This document shows positions 15,998 to 24,308 of a DNA stretch of 53,466 bases, piece by piece. Each line of letters begins with the position of its first letter. Position 1 is the first letter of the stretch. The notes beneath the pieces were generated by a model. It did no database searches, had not been told where the DNA came from, and saw nothing but the letters and a program-made list of their open reading frames with translations. This DNA is from Candidatus Pacearchaeota archaeon (GTDB lineage: Archaea > Nanoarchaeota > Nanoarchaeia > Pacearchaeales > GW2011-AR1), in the NCBI GenBank assembly GCA_023228245.1, contig JALOBN010000001.1, positions 104,447 through 157,912 on the forward strand. The letters run 5' to 3'. A program made the translations under genes and the position numbers.

Positions 15998-16861
15998 ATG
16001 TTATTGTGGACAAATGATATACACCTGAACTTCTTGAAGCAAGATGACGGGGCGTTACGATTTGCTCAATATCTAATGGAAGAAAATCCGACGGCGGATG
16101 GATTGATAATCGCTGGAGATATTTCTGATGGCAATCTTCTTGAGACTCATTTAACTCAGTTAGCTCAAGGGTTTCCTAAGCCAATATACCTAACCACTGG
16201 CAATCATGATTACTACCACAGTTCATTTGCCAAGATAGATGAATTAGTTACTGGTCTTACCAAGAAGTTTGATAATTTACATTGGCTCAATCAAGGCAAT
16301 CATACTTACGAAGGCATCAGCATCGTAGGTGTAGGTGGGTGGTATGATTCTCGTCAAGGAAATTGTAGGACTCGGGTTGAGCTTTCTGACTTCACGGCGA
16401 TTGAAGACCTGTGGGGTGGACTCAACTGTCGAGATCTGATGATTGACTTGGTACGAAAGCGAGCGGCCAAGGAAGCTGAGCGGCTCGACGAATTACTTTT
16501 TCAAGAAATGGTCGACGTTGATGAAGATGTCGTTTTGGTAGCAACACATATCTCGCCGTATCCTGAGTCTTGCTGGCATAAAGGCAAACAGAGTGATCGC
16601 GAATGGTTGCCATGGTTCTGCAGTCACGTTACCGGAGAGGTCCTTGACAAATATGCCGAGAGCTTTCCTGGGAAGAAATTCGTAGTATTAGTAGGGCATG
16701 GTCATTCTCCTGGTATTTATGAAAGGCGTGATAATTTGATTGTGTATACTGGCGGCGCTATATATGGCTATCCAGATGTGGCAGGCACGATTGATGTCGT
16801 GTGTGGAAAAATTGTTTGTTATAATTCTTTTGGTAAGAAAGTTGAAAGGACATTTCCATAA
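15998..16861 (+). CDS. Calcineurin-like metallophosphoesterase
   Basis: A 287-aa enzyme with all metal-binding motifs of the family in order: D7-x-H9 (NDIH), GD41xxD (AGDISDG), GNH70D (TGNHDYYH), a central HIS motif and GHGH at 233-236. Such proteins cleave phosphomono- or diesters; relatives include SbcD/Mre11 nucleases and cyclic nucleotide phosphodiesterases, and the substrate here is open. Its 3' end, TAATGGGG, overlaps a copied start codon of the gene that used to follow it. Residues 16-32 coding sequence is duplicated at 16881-16929. Confidence 0.85.
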   Translation: MLLWTNDIHLNFLKQDDGALRFAQYLMEENPTADGLIIAGDISDGNLLETHLTQLAQGFPKPIYLTTGNHDYYHSSFAKIDELVTGLTKKFDNLHWLNQGNHTYEGISIVGVGGWYDSRQGNCRTRVELSDFTAIEDLWGGLNCRDLMIDLVRKRAAKEAERLDELLFQEMVDVDEDVVLVATHISPYPESCWHKGKQSDREWLPWFCSHVTGEVLDKYAESFPGKKFVVLVGHGHSPGIYERRDNLIVYTGGAIYGYPDVAGTIDVVCGKIVCYNSFGKKVERTFP

Positions 16862-16994
16862 TGGGGAAAATATCGCAGTAATGACGGGGCGTTACGATTT
16901 GCTCAATGTCTAATGGAAGAAAATCCGACCGTGGACCTGAGCGGGGTTCCGGTAAGCAGTCATATCGAAAGTCTACAACAGAAAGAGGTCCCTA
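16861..16994 (+). other. Recombination scar: copies of both flanking genes
   Basis: 16861-16879 repeats the first 19 bases of the gene at 17722 exactly. 16881-16929 repeats 16044-16092 of the phosphoesterase gene with one mismatch. The copied start gives only MGKISQ and a stop. These scraps mark the left border of an 842-bp insertion (16880-17721). The remaining 65 bases before the inserted gene match nothing else seen here. Confidence 0.85.
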
Positions 16995-17681
16995 GTGGCA
17001 ACTACAATCACTCTCAGCGCGGAATCAAAATTTGGATACAGAGGGCAATACATCGCTCGATTGCGAGGACGGGCGGCAAAGTTCGAGTTCGACCGTGATT
17101 TCATCGGAAACAAGTATGGTAAGCGGCTCGATTGCACTACCGTAGAGACCGACGAAACGGGTCTCTATGAAACTTGCGACGTCGGAAAGCACGGCAAAGA
17201 CAAGTCGTACTACCTCGTTTTGCCGTGGAATGATGGCATCGTGCGTTTGGTGTCGGACCATGAGGACGCCTTGGCAATTGCTAAGCGCATGAGCGCTGGC
17301 GAGTGCATCGCAGACATCGTTGCGGTCGAACGTGGCGATGTCGTCATGGTGACGACCTACCCGCGGATTTGCGGCGCTTGCGGCGCAACGTGCGACGGGT
17401 GGACTTGCGCGTGTGGCTCGACAGACGTTCATCAGCAGACGGTCCAGACCGCGAAACTCAAGGAAGACGGAAGCGAAGTCCACTCACTCGCCTACGTCAT
17501 TCGCGGCAAATGCGAAGCGAAAAAGGCGATTGCAGCGGCTACGATCGATGGTGCAGCCCTGGCTATCGCCAATGTGCTTGTGGGGTTGCCGGCAGCGCAG
17601 CAGAAACAGGCCTTGGCGGCCGCAAAAGCTCGACTATTCCCAAAGGCCGAACCCCAACATGAAATTGTGAGCGAAGAATGA
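16995..17681 (+). CDS. Hypothetical zinc-ribbon protein on an inserted segment
   Basis: A 228-aa protein starting at GTG 16995 after AGAGG. It has an N-terminal beta-rich domain, a zinc ribbon with CGACGATCDGWTCACG (residues about 121-136), and a helical C-terminus rich in Ala. Its codons are visibly more GC-rich than the genes on both sides, which with the scar points to recent acquisition. It has no endonuclease or recombinase motif that would explain the insertion. Function unknown. Confidence 0.7.
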   Translation: MATTITLSAESKFGYRGQYIARLRGRAAKFEFDRDFIGNKYGKRLDCTTVETDETGLYETCDVGKHGKDKSYYLVLPWNDGIVRLVSDHEDALAIAKRMSAGECIADIVAVERGDVVMVTTYPRICGACGATCDGWTCACGSTDVHQQTVQTAKLKEDGSEVHSLAYVIRGKCEAKKAIAAATIDGAALAIANVLVGLPAAQQKQALAAAKARLFPKAEPQHEIVSEE

Positions 17682-17721
17682 AACTTCGAGCCAATGGCAC
17701 CGCGCGGTAAGTGAGGCAATC

Positions 17722-17928
17722 ATGGGGAAAATATCGCAGTTCTTACAGGCAGTAAAGGCAGGTCTGGTTCAAGAAATTCCACCTGAGTATCAAGCTTGTG
17801 AATCTTGTCGGCGGCCGAATTGCGATTCTGCAACGGCGGCAATGTGTGAACAACGGATTCTTGGAGAGAGGCAAGAGTCTCAGCGAAGGGTAGAATTGGT
17901 AGACGGAAAGGATAAGATTATTGACTGA
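17722..17928 (+). CDS. Small cysteine-pair protein
   Basis: A 68-aa protein. Residues about 26-44 carry C-x2-C and two more Cys (ACESCRRPNCDS…MC), perhaps one zinc site. Its first 19 bases are also found at 16861, directly joined to the phosphoesterase stop, so it originally followed that gene. It overlaps the ligase start by eight bases. Confidence 0.65.
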   Translation: MGKISQFLQAVKAGLVQEIPPEYQACESCRRPNCDSATAAMCEQRILGERQESQRRVELVDGKDKIID

Positions 17929-18685
17929 TTTTCTATTAGCAAACCGATGGGATAGAATATTGGATCCTACAGGGTGGTGGGTCTCTATTAAACTTGATGG
18001 TCACCGTGCTCATTGGGATGGCAAGCATTTTCGTAGTCGTGGCACAGATGGAAACTTCGGGCGTGTTATAGAGGCACCGGAATGGTTCATCAAAGGACTT
18101 CCTTATGAAGTGCTGGATGGTGAGTTGTATGCTGGGCGCGGTGAGATTGGAAAGGTAACTTCGGCAGTCAGTGGTAAGCGCGAACTTGATTGGAAAGCAC
18201 TTACCTATTCAGTTTACGACGCCCCCGATTACCTGCAAGGATTTGAGCTACGTATTGCATATGCAAAGATGATCTTGAACCGAGCGGTTAACGCAAAGGT
18301 GATCGATTTTTGGGTATGCGAAAGTAAAGAGCAACTACTCGTACAGCTTGACAAGATTGTAGCTGAGGGTGGCGAAGGTTTGATGCTTCGCAAGCCTAAC
18401 TCACGCTATGAGAAGAAGCGAAGCAACACACTGCTCAAGGTGAAGAAGCGATTCGACGCCGAGGCGGTAGTGACAGGACATATTGAGGGAACGCGCCCTG
18501 GACTTTGTGGTGCTCTGCAAGTGATGAACAAAGCAGGGCTGCAATTCAAGGTAGCGTCTGGAATGACCGAGGCAATGGCACACAATCCGCCGCCGATTGG
18601 AACGGTCATAACGTATGAATGGGAACTGCTGACTAAGGAAGGAATTCCGCGGCCGGCTATATTTGTAAGAATTCGGCAGGGTTAA
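17921..18685 (+). CDS. ATP-dependent DNA ligase, minimal LigE-like type
   Basis: A 254-aa ligase that seals nicks using ATP. Motifs: K24-LDG-R29 (motif I, adenylated lysine), DGELY at 66-70 (motif III), YSVYD at 96-100 (IIIa), EGLMLRK at 152-158 (IV) and LLKVKKR at 171-177 (V), then a short OB-fold from about 180. The WVSIKLDGHRAHWDGKHFRSR stretch and size resemble LigE/minimal ligases rather than LigD. There is no signal peptide, unlike many LigE proteins. Start is TTG 17921 with AAGGA upstream. With ku in the same operon region, it could supply the sealing step of end joining. Confidence 0.9.
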   Translation: MTDFLLANRWDRILDPTGWWVSIKLDGHRAHWDGKHFRSRGTDGNFGRVIEAPEWFIKGLPYEVLDGELYAGRGEIGKVTSAVSGKRELDWKALTYSVYDAPDYLQGFELRIAYAKMILNRAVNAKVIDFWVCESKEQLLVQLDKIVAEGGEGLMLRKPNSRYEKKRSNTLLKVKKRFDAEAVVTGHIEGTRPGLCGALQVMNKAGLQFKVASGMTEAMAHNPPPIGTVITYEWELLTKEGIPRPAIFVRIRQG

Positions 18686-18686
18686 T

Positions 18687-18905
18687 ATGGAATTCGACGC
18701 ACTCGTATTCAATCTCTTTGGTAATAAGACGATAGCTAAAATGATGGAACGCGATGGACTGCCTCACAATCGTTTGGTCAAGATGACAGCAGAGCGATTG
18801 TTTGAGTTGTCCAGGTTATACGATGTGACGGTACGTATTCATACGACGACGCACATCTTCCTGGCACTACAAGCCACCTACCTACCGGGAGACTACAGTG
18901 AATAA
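18687..18905 (+). CDS. Hypothetical small protein (HAD-like fragment possible)
   Basis: A 72-aa protein beginning one base after the ligase stop. It is helix-rich, followed by VTVRIHTTTH and a last helix. It overlaps the next start by eight bases. Not recognised; the HAD idea rests only on a vague strand-helix pattern. Confidence 0.55.
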   Translation: MEFDALVFNLFGNKTIAKMMERDGLPHNRLVKMTAERLFELSRLYDVTVRIHTTTHIFLALQATYLPGDYSE

Positions 18906-19416
18906 GGGCGAAACTAAACTACTTGATACATTCAAGCCGTTCATCAATGCCGCACAGGCTTTCGTTGATGAACATATTGTAGGCAATACTACAATGACGG
19001 TTCCAGATATTACTGCTGGGTTCATGGCCATCAACCAGTCACTTATTGGTGGAACAATCACACCGGTCGAGTTCGACAAGGGCTTTCGCCTAGCGATTCG
19101 TGAGAAGCTCATCACCGGTCTAGAGGTGGCTCAAGGCAAGGGCAAAGGTTACAAGAGAGAGGGAGTTGTCCTTCCGCGATCGGTAACCATCAGTCCGAAA
19201 GATTGGGATACGATACGTTACCGGCTTCATCTCACATCTTCCGATGACTTGCCTGAAGTACTGGCCGCACTAGAGGCGGTTGCTCCAATAATCGAAGCTG
19301 CAATCGTTGGAGTTTCGGCATTGAAGAGAGCTGGGATGCCACGATGTCTCTGCCCTGGTCCTGCCGGTCGTCATCATGAGACATGGTGTCCTTCCTACAA
19401 GTGTGTTGTTGAATAA
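18898..19416 (+). CDS. Hypothetical protein
   Basis: A 172-aa protein starting at GTG 18898 after GGGAG. Its N-terminal 60 residues are helical, the middle is basic (GKGKGYKREGVV), and the last 25 residues carry CLCPGPAGRHHETWCPSYKC, a Cys/His cluster fit for zinc. It closes the ku-to-ligase gene run; a promoter for the next unit follows in the 106-bp gap. Confidence 0.7.
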   Translation: MNKGETKLLDTFKPFINAAQAFVDEHIVGNTTMTVPDITAGFMAINQSLIGGTITPVEFDKGFRLAIREKLITGLEVAQGKGKGYKREGVVLPRSVTISPKDWDTIRYRLHLTSSDDLPEVLAALEAVAPIIEAAIVGVSALKRAGMPRCLCPGPAGRHHETWCPSYKCVVE

Positions 19417-19478
19417 TCGGCTAGCCGGCACAATCCAGCCATCCGATTTGTATCGCTAATCATCAGTCTTAATTAGCA

Positions 19479-19506
19479 TTGACAAATCTTCTGTTCCGCA
19501 GATAAT
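19479..19506 (+). promoter_or_regulatory. Sigma-70-type promoter for the FtsK-like gene
   Basis: TTGACA (19479-19484), a 16-bp spacer, GATAAT (19501-19506). The start point lies near 19513. The -10 box covers the ATG at 19505, so translation must start at ATG 19523. Confidence 0.7.
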
Positions 19507-19522
19507 GATTGGAATAAGTGCC

Positions 19523-20581
19523 ATGTCTATCCAAGCCGAAATGAATAATGTATTGAATGAACTTGGCATTGATGGAGAATGCATCCGTGCAGAAGCCCAC
19601 CGCCATCTAGCCTACTACGACATCAAGCTGGCTTGCCGACCATCAGCGCTCGGCAAGCTACAGCGCAGTGCCATGGCCATTGCATTAGCGATCAAGTCAC
19701 AGACTGTCCCTCTAATGCGGCTCGTGCCCGAGAAAGGAATTGTGCGGTTGCAGGTAGCACTCAGCAAAGCTCAGCCGATTCCGTTCACTAATCTTCTCAA
19801 AGGCGAACAGATCCCGGACCATATGGTGTTCCCGATGCTTCTGGGAGAGAGTGATGAGGGCAGTAAGTTGTGGATGGATATGAATAACAATCCACATCTA
19901 CTGATTGCTGGCAGCACTGGGTCCGGCAAGTCAACTCTGCTTCATGCGCTGATTGCGAATGGTTTGATTCTTCATGCCAAGAACGTTCGCAACGTACATA
20001 TCTACCTCAATGACCCAAAGAAAACTGAGTTTCAAGAATACACCAGTGACCTTAGCGACACCATCAAAGAGGTTGCCTCTACCTATAGCGATACGTTGAG
20101 TCAATTGAATTATCTTGCACAAGTAATGGAAGACCGGTACGCTTTGATGAGTGAGATTAAGATACGCAGCATTGAGGAGAACCCTCGGCGTCTACCTCTC
20201 ATATTGTGTATTGTTGATGAGGTTGCCGACCTGATGCTACAGGACAGGGGCCGCAAGCTCGAAGCCTTGATTGTCCGGCTTGCGCAGAAGGGTCGCGCTG
20301 CTGGCATCTTCATGGTGTTAGCAACGCAGCGCCCGAGCGTCAAGGTTATCACTGGTGAAATCAAAGCCAATTTTCCAGGACGAATTGCTTGCAAGACCGC
20401 ATCTAAAGTTGACAGCATGGTGATTCTAGACCGTGTTGGCGCAGAAACCTTGCTGGGCCGAGGCGATGCGGTTCTCAAGAATCAACAATTTGAAAGCTTG
20501 CGTTTCCAAGTAGCGTATACCACCCCAACCATTAACAAACTAATTTTCAAAAGTTTCCTAGAGAGAAGGACACACTCATGA
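19523..20581 (+). CDS. FtsK/SpoIIIE-like DNA translocase ATPase
   Basis: A 352-aa P-loop ATPase. Walker A AGSTGSGKST at 129-138, Walker B LILCIVDE at 226-233, followed by AQKGRAAGIFMVLATQRP, the characteristic FtsK motor segment. It has no membrane part and no gamma domain. Such phage and plasmid proteins move double-stranded DNA, for example during transfer or packaging of replication products. ATG 19523 is preferred to 19505 because of the promoter. It is coupled by ATGA to the next gene. Confidence 0.9.
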   Translation: MSIQAEMNNVLNELGIDGECIRAEAHRHLAYYDIKLACRPSALGKLQRSAMAIALAIKSQTVPLMRLVPEKGIVRLQVALSKAQPIPFTNLLKGEQIPDHMVFPMLLGESDEGSKLWMDMNNNPHLLIAGSTGSGKSTLLHALIANGLILHAKNVRNVHIYLNDPKKTEFQEYTSDLSDTIKEVASTYSDTLSQLNYLAQVMEDRYALMSEIKIRSIEENPRRLPLILCIVDEVADLMLQDRGRKLEALIVRLAQKGRAAGIFMVLATQRPSVKVITGEIKANFPGRIACKTASKVDSMVILDRVGAETLLGRGDAVLKNQQFESLRFQVAYTTPTINKLIFKSFLERRTHS

Positions 20582-21195
20582 CCACAGTAAAGATCCATTA
20601 CCTCGGAGAAATTGAAACCGCAACGGGTAAAGCGCACGATGGTTGGACTGGTGGATTTAAGTACAATGGCCACCGCGTAGATGTTCGGCGCGTTGAGCCA
20701 ACTACCTTGGAGCTTGACATCTGTCCATTCACTAAACTGAGCGTGGGCTGGGGAGATCGTGGTGCATCAGCTGCCGATCTGGCTATCTGGGGTGAGACCG
20801 CCAATGGTAGTGTAGAATATTCGGCGAAGCATGGCCTGTGCATCAACGGTTACTTCGTGAAAGATTCTGTGTTGGAATTGCGAGCCATGGAGATTCACTC
20901 GGCAATAGTTGCGGCGGCTCAATTGGCGGAAGAGACACGGCCGAATGTATCTGCCGTCTGCGCACAGTACCGCTCCATTTTGAAGTCAATTGCTGAAGAG
21001 CACGAGCGGCATTACGCGCAGTGGAAATCTAACCTTCCCAAGATTGCTCGTAAGTTCCGACGCAAGAAGGTGCTGGTTGGAGAGCAAACCGTTCCTGGGA
21101 AATGCTGCGTAAGGAGTGTTCGTGGGAACCTACTCGGTTACGTTGATATTTGGAACGGCAAGTGGCTTGAAACTGTGGAAAGAATTACAGCCTAA
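20578..21195 (+). CDS. Hypothetical protein downstream of the FtsK-like gene
   Basis: A 205-aa protein starting in an ATGA overlap with the FtsK-like gene. The N-terminal half is beta-rich (IHYLGEIETATGKAHDGWTGGFKYNGH) and the C-terminal half helical and basic (KIARKFRRKKV). The coupling suggests a partner of the translocase, but no family is recognised. Confidence 0.7.
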   Translation: MTTVKIHYLGEIETATGKAHDGWTGGFKYNGHRVDVRRVEPTTLELDICPFTKLSVGWGDRGASAADLAIWGETANGSVEYSAKHGLCINGYFVKDSVLELRAMEIHSAIVAAAQLAEETRPNVSAVCAQYRSILKSIAEEHERHYAQWKSNLPKIARKFRRKKVLVGEQTVPGKCCVRSVRGNLLGYVDIWNGKWLETVERITA

Positions 21196-21205
21196 CGGAA
21201 TCACC

Positions 21206-21415
21206 ATGAACAAAACACTAGCACTCATCAAAGCTTCGCAGCTGAGGGAAGAGGCAGAGCTTGCTCTCTCGGCTATTGATTGGAAAGCCCTGCCACTGCT
21301 GTTCAAACAGCTAGGTAGTCAGCTAGCGGCTGTGCGTGGGCTTTGCTCCGAGATTGTTGGCCGGACCGGAGCGTGGCTGGCTCTCACTGATACGGTTGAT
21401 AGGGTGATGTCATGA
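21206..21415 (+). CDS. Small helical protein
   Basis: A 69-aa, almost all-helical protein (LALIKASQLREEAELALSAIDW…). ATG 21206 is used, as the longer frame overlaps the gene before in a different frame. It ends in an ATGA overlap with the next gene. Function unknown. Confidence 0.65.
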   Translation: MNKTLALIKASQLREEAELALSAIDWKALPLLFKQLGSQLAAVRGLCSEIVGRTGAWLALTDTVDRVMS

Positions 21416-21678
21416 TTCACTGGAGCATACGCAACGTACAGATTCGTTCTCGAAAATTGAATGAACAGCTTGTGCAGAAGTTGCAAGAAGCTCACGTCGT
21501 ATTCGTTCAGATGACGGAAATCCAAGAGAAAGTACGGCGTGGAGAGTTGGCCGCTGAGAAAGCGAAAGCATCCTTGGAGCAGGCGGAGGCGTTTCATGCG
21601 GCGGCGATGAATGCCTGCTCACAACTACTGGTTGACAGAGTGGCTCTATTCGACCCGTTCATAAAGGTCGAGCCATGA
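21412..21678 (+). CDS. Coiled-coil protein
   Basis: An 88-aa protein with a long amphipathic helix (residues about 15-65, rich in Glu, Gln and Lys), likely a coiled coil. ATGA overlaps on both sides place it in a tightly coupled chain 21206-22763 with the macro domain gene. Confidence 0.65.
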   Translation: MIHWSIRNVQIRSRKLNEQLVQKLQEAHVVFVQMTEIQEKVRRGELAAEKAKASLEQAEAFHAAAMNACSQLLVDRVALFDPFIKVEP

Positions 21679-21944
21679 TCACTTCGGTCAAAGAGCTACA
21701 CACCACAATTGAACGCGCCGACTACCAATTCTACAATTACTTGATTTGCAAGGTACGAACTGGTGGATCAATTCGGTACGATCTCTATCGAGTTTGGTTG
21801 AGCAATCGCAGCGACAGAACTCTGCTCAAACGCCTTGGATGTGCGCTGCCCCTGGGTCACTGCCGAAGATTGATTCGTGAGCAAGAACCTAATGGAACTG
21901 TGGTTGTTTCTCACCGAGCCTCGCCACAAAGGATTTCAAGATGA
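21675..21944 (+). CDS. Hypothetical basic protein
   Basis: An 89-aa basic protein with several Tyr and Arg residues and a beta-strand rich centre (YLICKVRTGGSIRYDLYRVWL). Coupled by ATGA to the coiled-coil gene and to the macro domain gene. Not recognised. Confidence 0.65.
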   Translation: MITSVKELHTTIERADYQFYNYLICKVRTGGSIRYDLYRVWLSNRSDRTLLKRLGCALPLGHCRRLIREQEPNGTVVVSHRASPQRISR

Positions 21945-22471
21945 CACGCTATCTTACTATCGAACAAGATATCACCACAATGAAGGTTGACTGCATCGTC
22001 AATGCGGCCAACAACCGAATGCTAGGTGGCGGCGGAGTTGATGGATCAATTCATCGTGCTGCCGGTACAAACCTGGTAGAGGCCTGCTCAATCATCCCCG
22101 AAGTATCCAAGGGAGTTCGGTGCCCTACTGGCCATGTGCGAATCACTCCAGCGTTCAAGCTGCCATGCAAGTTCGTGATCCATACCGCAGGCCCCATATG
22201 GAAAGATGGAACGCACAACGAAGCTGAGTTTCTTGCTTCGTGTTATCGGCGGTCATTGCAGTTGGCGGCGCTGCATGGAAAGTCGGTAGCGATACCGGCA
22301 ATCAGTACGGGTATCTTCCAGTTCCCGATTGAGCAAGCTTGTCACATTGCGGTGCGTGAAGTGGAAGCGTTCATGCAATGCGACTCGGACCTTGAGGATA
22401 TCTACTTGGTGACATTCATGTCCGATGAAGTCTCGGAGTGCTTTGCGGAGATGGGAGTACAACATGGCTGA
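21941..22471 (+). CDS. Macro domain protein (ADP-ribose binding/hydrolase)
   Basis: A 176-aa complete MacroD-type macro domain. Motifs: VDCIVNAANNRMLGGGGVDGSIH (residues 16-38, ADP-ribose loop with the catalytic-type Asn and GGGGVDG), KLPCKFVIHTAGPIW, and AIPAISTGIFQFPIEQA as the phosphate loop. MacroD enzymes remove ADP-ribose from proteins or O-acetyl-ADP-ribose. A PARP-type gene lies 1.8 kb downstream, so it may reverse or read the PARP mark, or counter host ADP-ribosylating defences. Confidence 0.9.
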   Translation: MTRYLTIEQDITTMKVDCIVNAANNRMLGGGGVDGSIHRAAGTNLVEACSIIPEVSKGVRCPTGHVRITPAFKLPCKFVIHTAGPIWKDGTHNEAEFLASCYRRSLQLAALHGKSVAIPAISTGIFQFPIEQACHIAVREVEAFMQCDSDLEDIYLVTFMSDEVSECFAEMGVQHG

Positions 22472-22763
22472 CGACAAAGATAAGGGCTTCATTGTAATGG
22501 GTCCTGAGTTGCCAAATGGCGGGCGCGCTGCCATTCATGTTGACAAGGAAGGGGTTCACCACGGCGAGATGTTCCGCGAAGGCGAGGCTCCCGAATGTGC
22601 AGAGGGAGAACTCACCAGGATCAGGACCGAACAAATTGCCGGGCCAATCTATCAAGTCACCGAAGAAGAGCCGATTGGAAAGCCTTTGATGGTAAACTCT
22701 TTGGATTATCGAAATAATTGGAATAACATCTTTGGTAAGAAACAAGACGTTGGAGAAGCATAA
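22464..22763 (+). CDS. Hypothetical acidic protein
   Basis: A 99-aa acidic, probably partly disordered protein. ATG 22464 overlaps the macro gene by eight bases. It begins MADDKDKGFIVMGPELPNGG and ends FGKKQDVGEA; the stop overlaps the next ATG. No motif known. Confidence 0.65.
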   Translation: MADDKDKGFIVMGPELPNGGRAAIHVDKEGVHHGEMFREGEAPECAEGELTRIRTEQIAGPIYQVTEEEPIGKPLMVNSLDYRNNWNNIFGKKQDVGEA

Positions 22764-23257
22764 TGTTAGAAATACAACTTCGAAAAATCGAGAACGGTCG
22801 CGAATACCACCTGACTGGTGCTCACATCGAGTCGCTCCCGCAAATGTTTGGTATACAGCTCGCCAACACAAAATACGCTTTGGTACACGCAGAGCCTGAG
22901 CTGGCGGTGCTCTACGAGTTTCGCGGGCTGATGTTGCGCGGACACGGAGAGGCCTGGGGTACGTCGCTCACACTTTATGGACCAGTTGATCCGCGAATCA
23001 ACTCGCAGATCGATCCCGGCGGTAGCCGGCCAAACATGCCGGCGACGATCGTGTGGCACGACGAGATCTGGGATCGCGATGCGATAAACCGCCTCGGCAC
23101 GAAAGGCGCGATATGTAGTGTGCCAAATGATGAACGAATCGAGGAAGCGCGTAAACAGCTATTTGCGCGGGCCGAACAATATTCGAGGACTGGTGGTTGG
23201 CCGCACTGGTTCGACAGGACCGAGCTTGAGTTAGCGAATAACGATAACGATGAATAG
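22763..23257 (+). CDS. Hypothetical protein
   Basis: A 164-aa protein starting in a TAATG overlap. It has a beta-rich N-terminal half, a DEIWDRDAINRLG segment and a helical C-terminus. Base composition is more GC-rich than its neighbours. Not recognised. It ends the chain begun at 20578; a gene-poor gap follows. Confidence 0.65.
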   Translation: MLEIQLRKIENGREYHLTGAHIESLPQMFGIQLANTKYALVHAEPELAVLYEFRGLMLRGHGEAWGTSLTLYGPVDPRINSQIDPGGSRPNMPATIVWHDEIWDRDAINRLGTKGAICSVPNDERIEEARKQLFARAEQYSRTGGWPHWFDRTELELANNDNDE

Positions 23258-23653
23258 TTCCCAGGAAGAAAAACAATGCCGAAGTTCGACGGCTGCTGCG
23301 TGAAGCTAATAGTTCTAGAGCATTGTCTTCACGGAATTGGGCAGAGCAAAATTTGAGATTGTCGCTGAGGCACTTGATCATCTGGTCTTGAAGAAACGCA
23401 AGAAGAACATTTGGAGCGCGCAGAACCTACTTGGGTAGTGAACTTTGTTATTGTATGGAGAGGCTTCTTGTGATAAGGTATTCTGGATTAGCGAAATGGT
23501 CTTTGGCTCAGTGACCGACAACGGACCTGGGTTGTTGTGATCCTCGGATGTCTGGCGCATCTCGGGCTCATTCATTATGTCCTGAGGGGAATGGTTCATA
23601 TGAAGCATATCACTTACATGCCGTGTAGTTGGGTCTCAATGGAGAAGTAATTA
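23258..23653 (+). pseudogene. Gene-poor gap with coding remnants
   Basis: No intact gene is seen in these 396 bp. A good ribosome-binding site AGGAAGAA precedes ATG 23276, but the frame stops after 26 codons (23356). A different frame then gives a protein-like stretch (GRAKFEIVAEALDHLVLKKRKKN) up to a TAG at 23439. This looks like one small gene broken by a frameshift. The rest to 23653 holds only tiny frames (for example 16 codons from ATG 23600). Confidence 0.35.
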
Positions 23654-23914
23654 GTGACGCAGCGCAAACCCAACGACAGCTCGAAGCATCCAAGGATCGT
23701 AGGCCCCGATGATGAAGGACGGCTCTGCGTCAAGTATTCACGGAAGTTTTGGACGCTGATGGGTGCTTGGTGCAATTTCGAACTCAGTGCAGATCTCATC
23801 AGTCTGCGTCACTACCGACACCTTTACACCGAAGGTAATCCCTGGAATCCAGTACATACCAAGGACTTCTGGGCTTGGTACCAAGAGAAGAACAATGGCA
23901 AAAGTAAAAGCTGA
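23654..23914 (+). CDS. Hypothetical protein
   Basis: An 86-aa Trp-rich, basic protein starting at GTG 23654 with GGAG nine bases upstream. It overlaps the following gene by 20 bases. No motif recognised. Confidence 0.6.
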   Translation: MTQRKPNDSSKHPRIVGPDDEGRLCVKYSRKFWTLMGAWCNFELSADLISLRHYRHLYTEGNPWNPVHTKDFWAWYQEKNNGKSKS

Positions 23915-24254
23915 ATCAACCGTATCTACCTCCATGCCAAACGAAGAAGCTGTCATCCCGGTCGTTGGAATGGGCGTCACTGGCTTGGGCTACACCGATC
24001 GCTACCCATATACGGTGATCGAAGTCATCGACGACAAAACCCTTCGCATCCAAGAGGACAAGGCCACTCGCACCGACACCAACGGCATGAGCGAGAGCCA
24101 ATCATACGACTACGAAGCCGACCCAAAGGGTAAGATCTTGACCATCGTCCTTCGGAAGAACGGCCAATGGCATGTGAAAATCCCGAAAGTCGTCCCCGAA
24201 GCTACTCGCTTCCAGGTGGGCGTCCGTCGCAAGTATCACGACTACAGCTTCTGA
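23895..24254 (+). CDS. Hypothetical beta-rich protein
   Basis: A 119-aa protein. ATG 23895 with AGAG upstream is preferred to the longer frame that runs through the upstream gene. It contains VVGMGVTGLGYTDRYPYTVIEVIDDKTLRIQEDKA, typical of small beta-barrel phage proteins that bind nucleic acid, and a C-terminal GVRRKYHDYSF. 54 bases separate it from the PARP gene. Confidence 0.65.
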   Translation: MAKVKAESTVSTSMPNEEAVIPVVGMGVTGLGYTDRYPYTVIEVIDDKTLRIQEDKATRTDTNGMSESQSYDYEADPKGKILTIVLRKNGQWHVKIPKVVPEATRFQVGVRRKYHDYSF

Positions 24255-24308
24255 AAAACTATCATTCCAAACTCTATCAGAATATAGCTGTGTTCAGAAA
24301 GAAAACAA

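Noticed and set aside
17921..18685. LigD-type ligase with nuclease or polymerase domains
   Set aside because: The protein has only the nucleotidyltransferase core and a short OB fold; no PolDom or phosphoesterase segment is adjacent.
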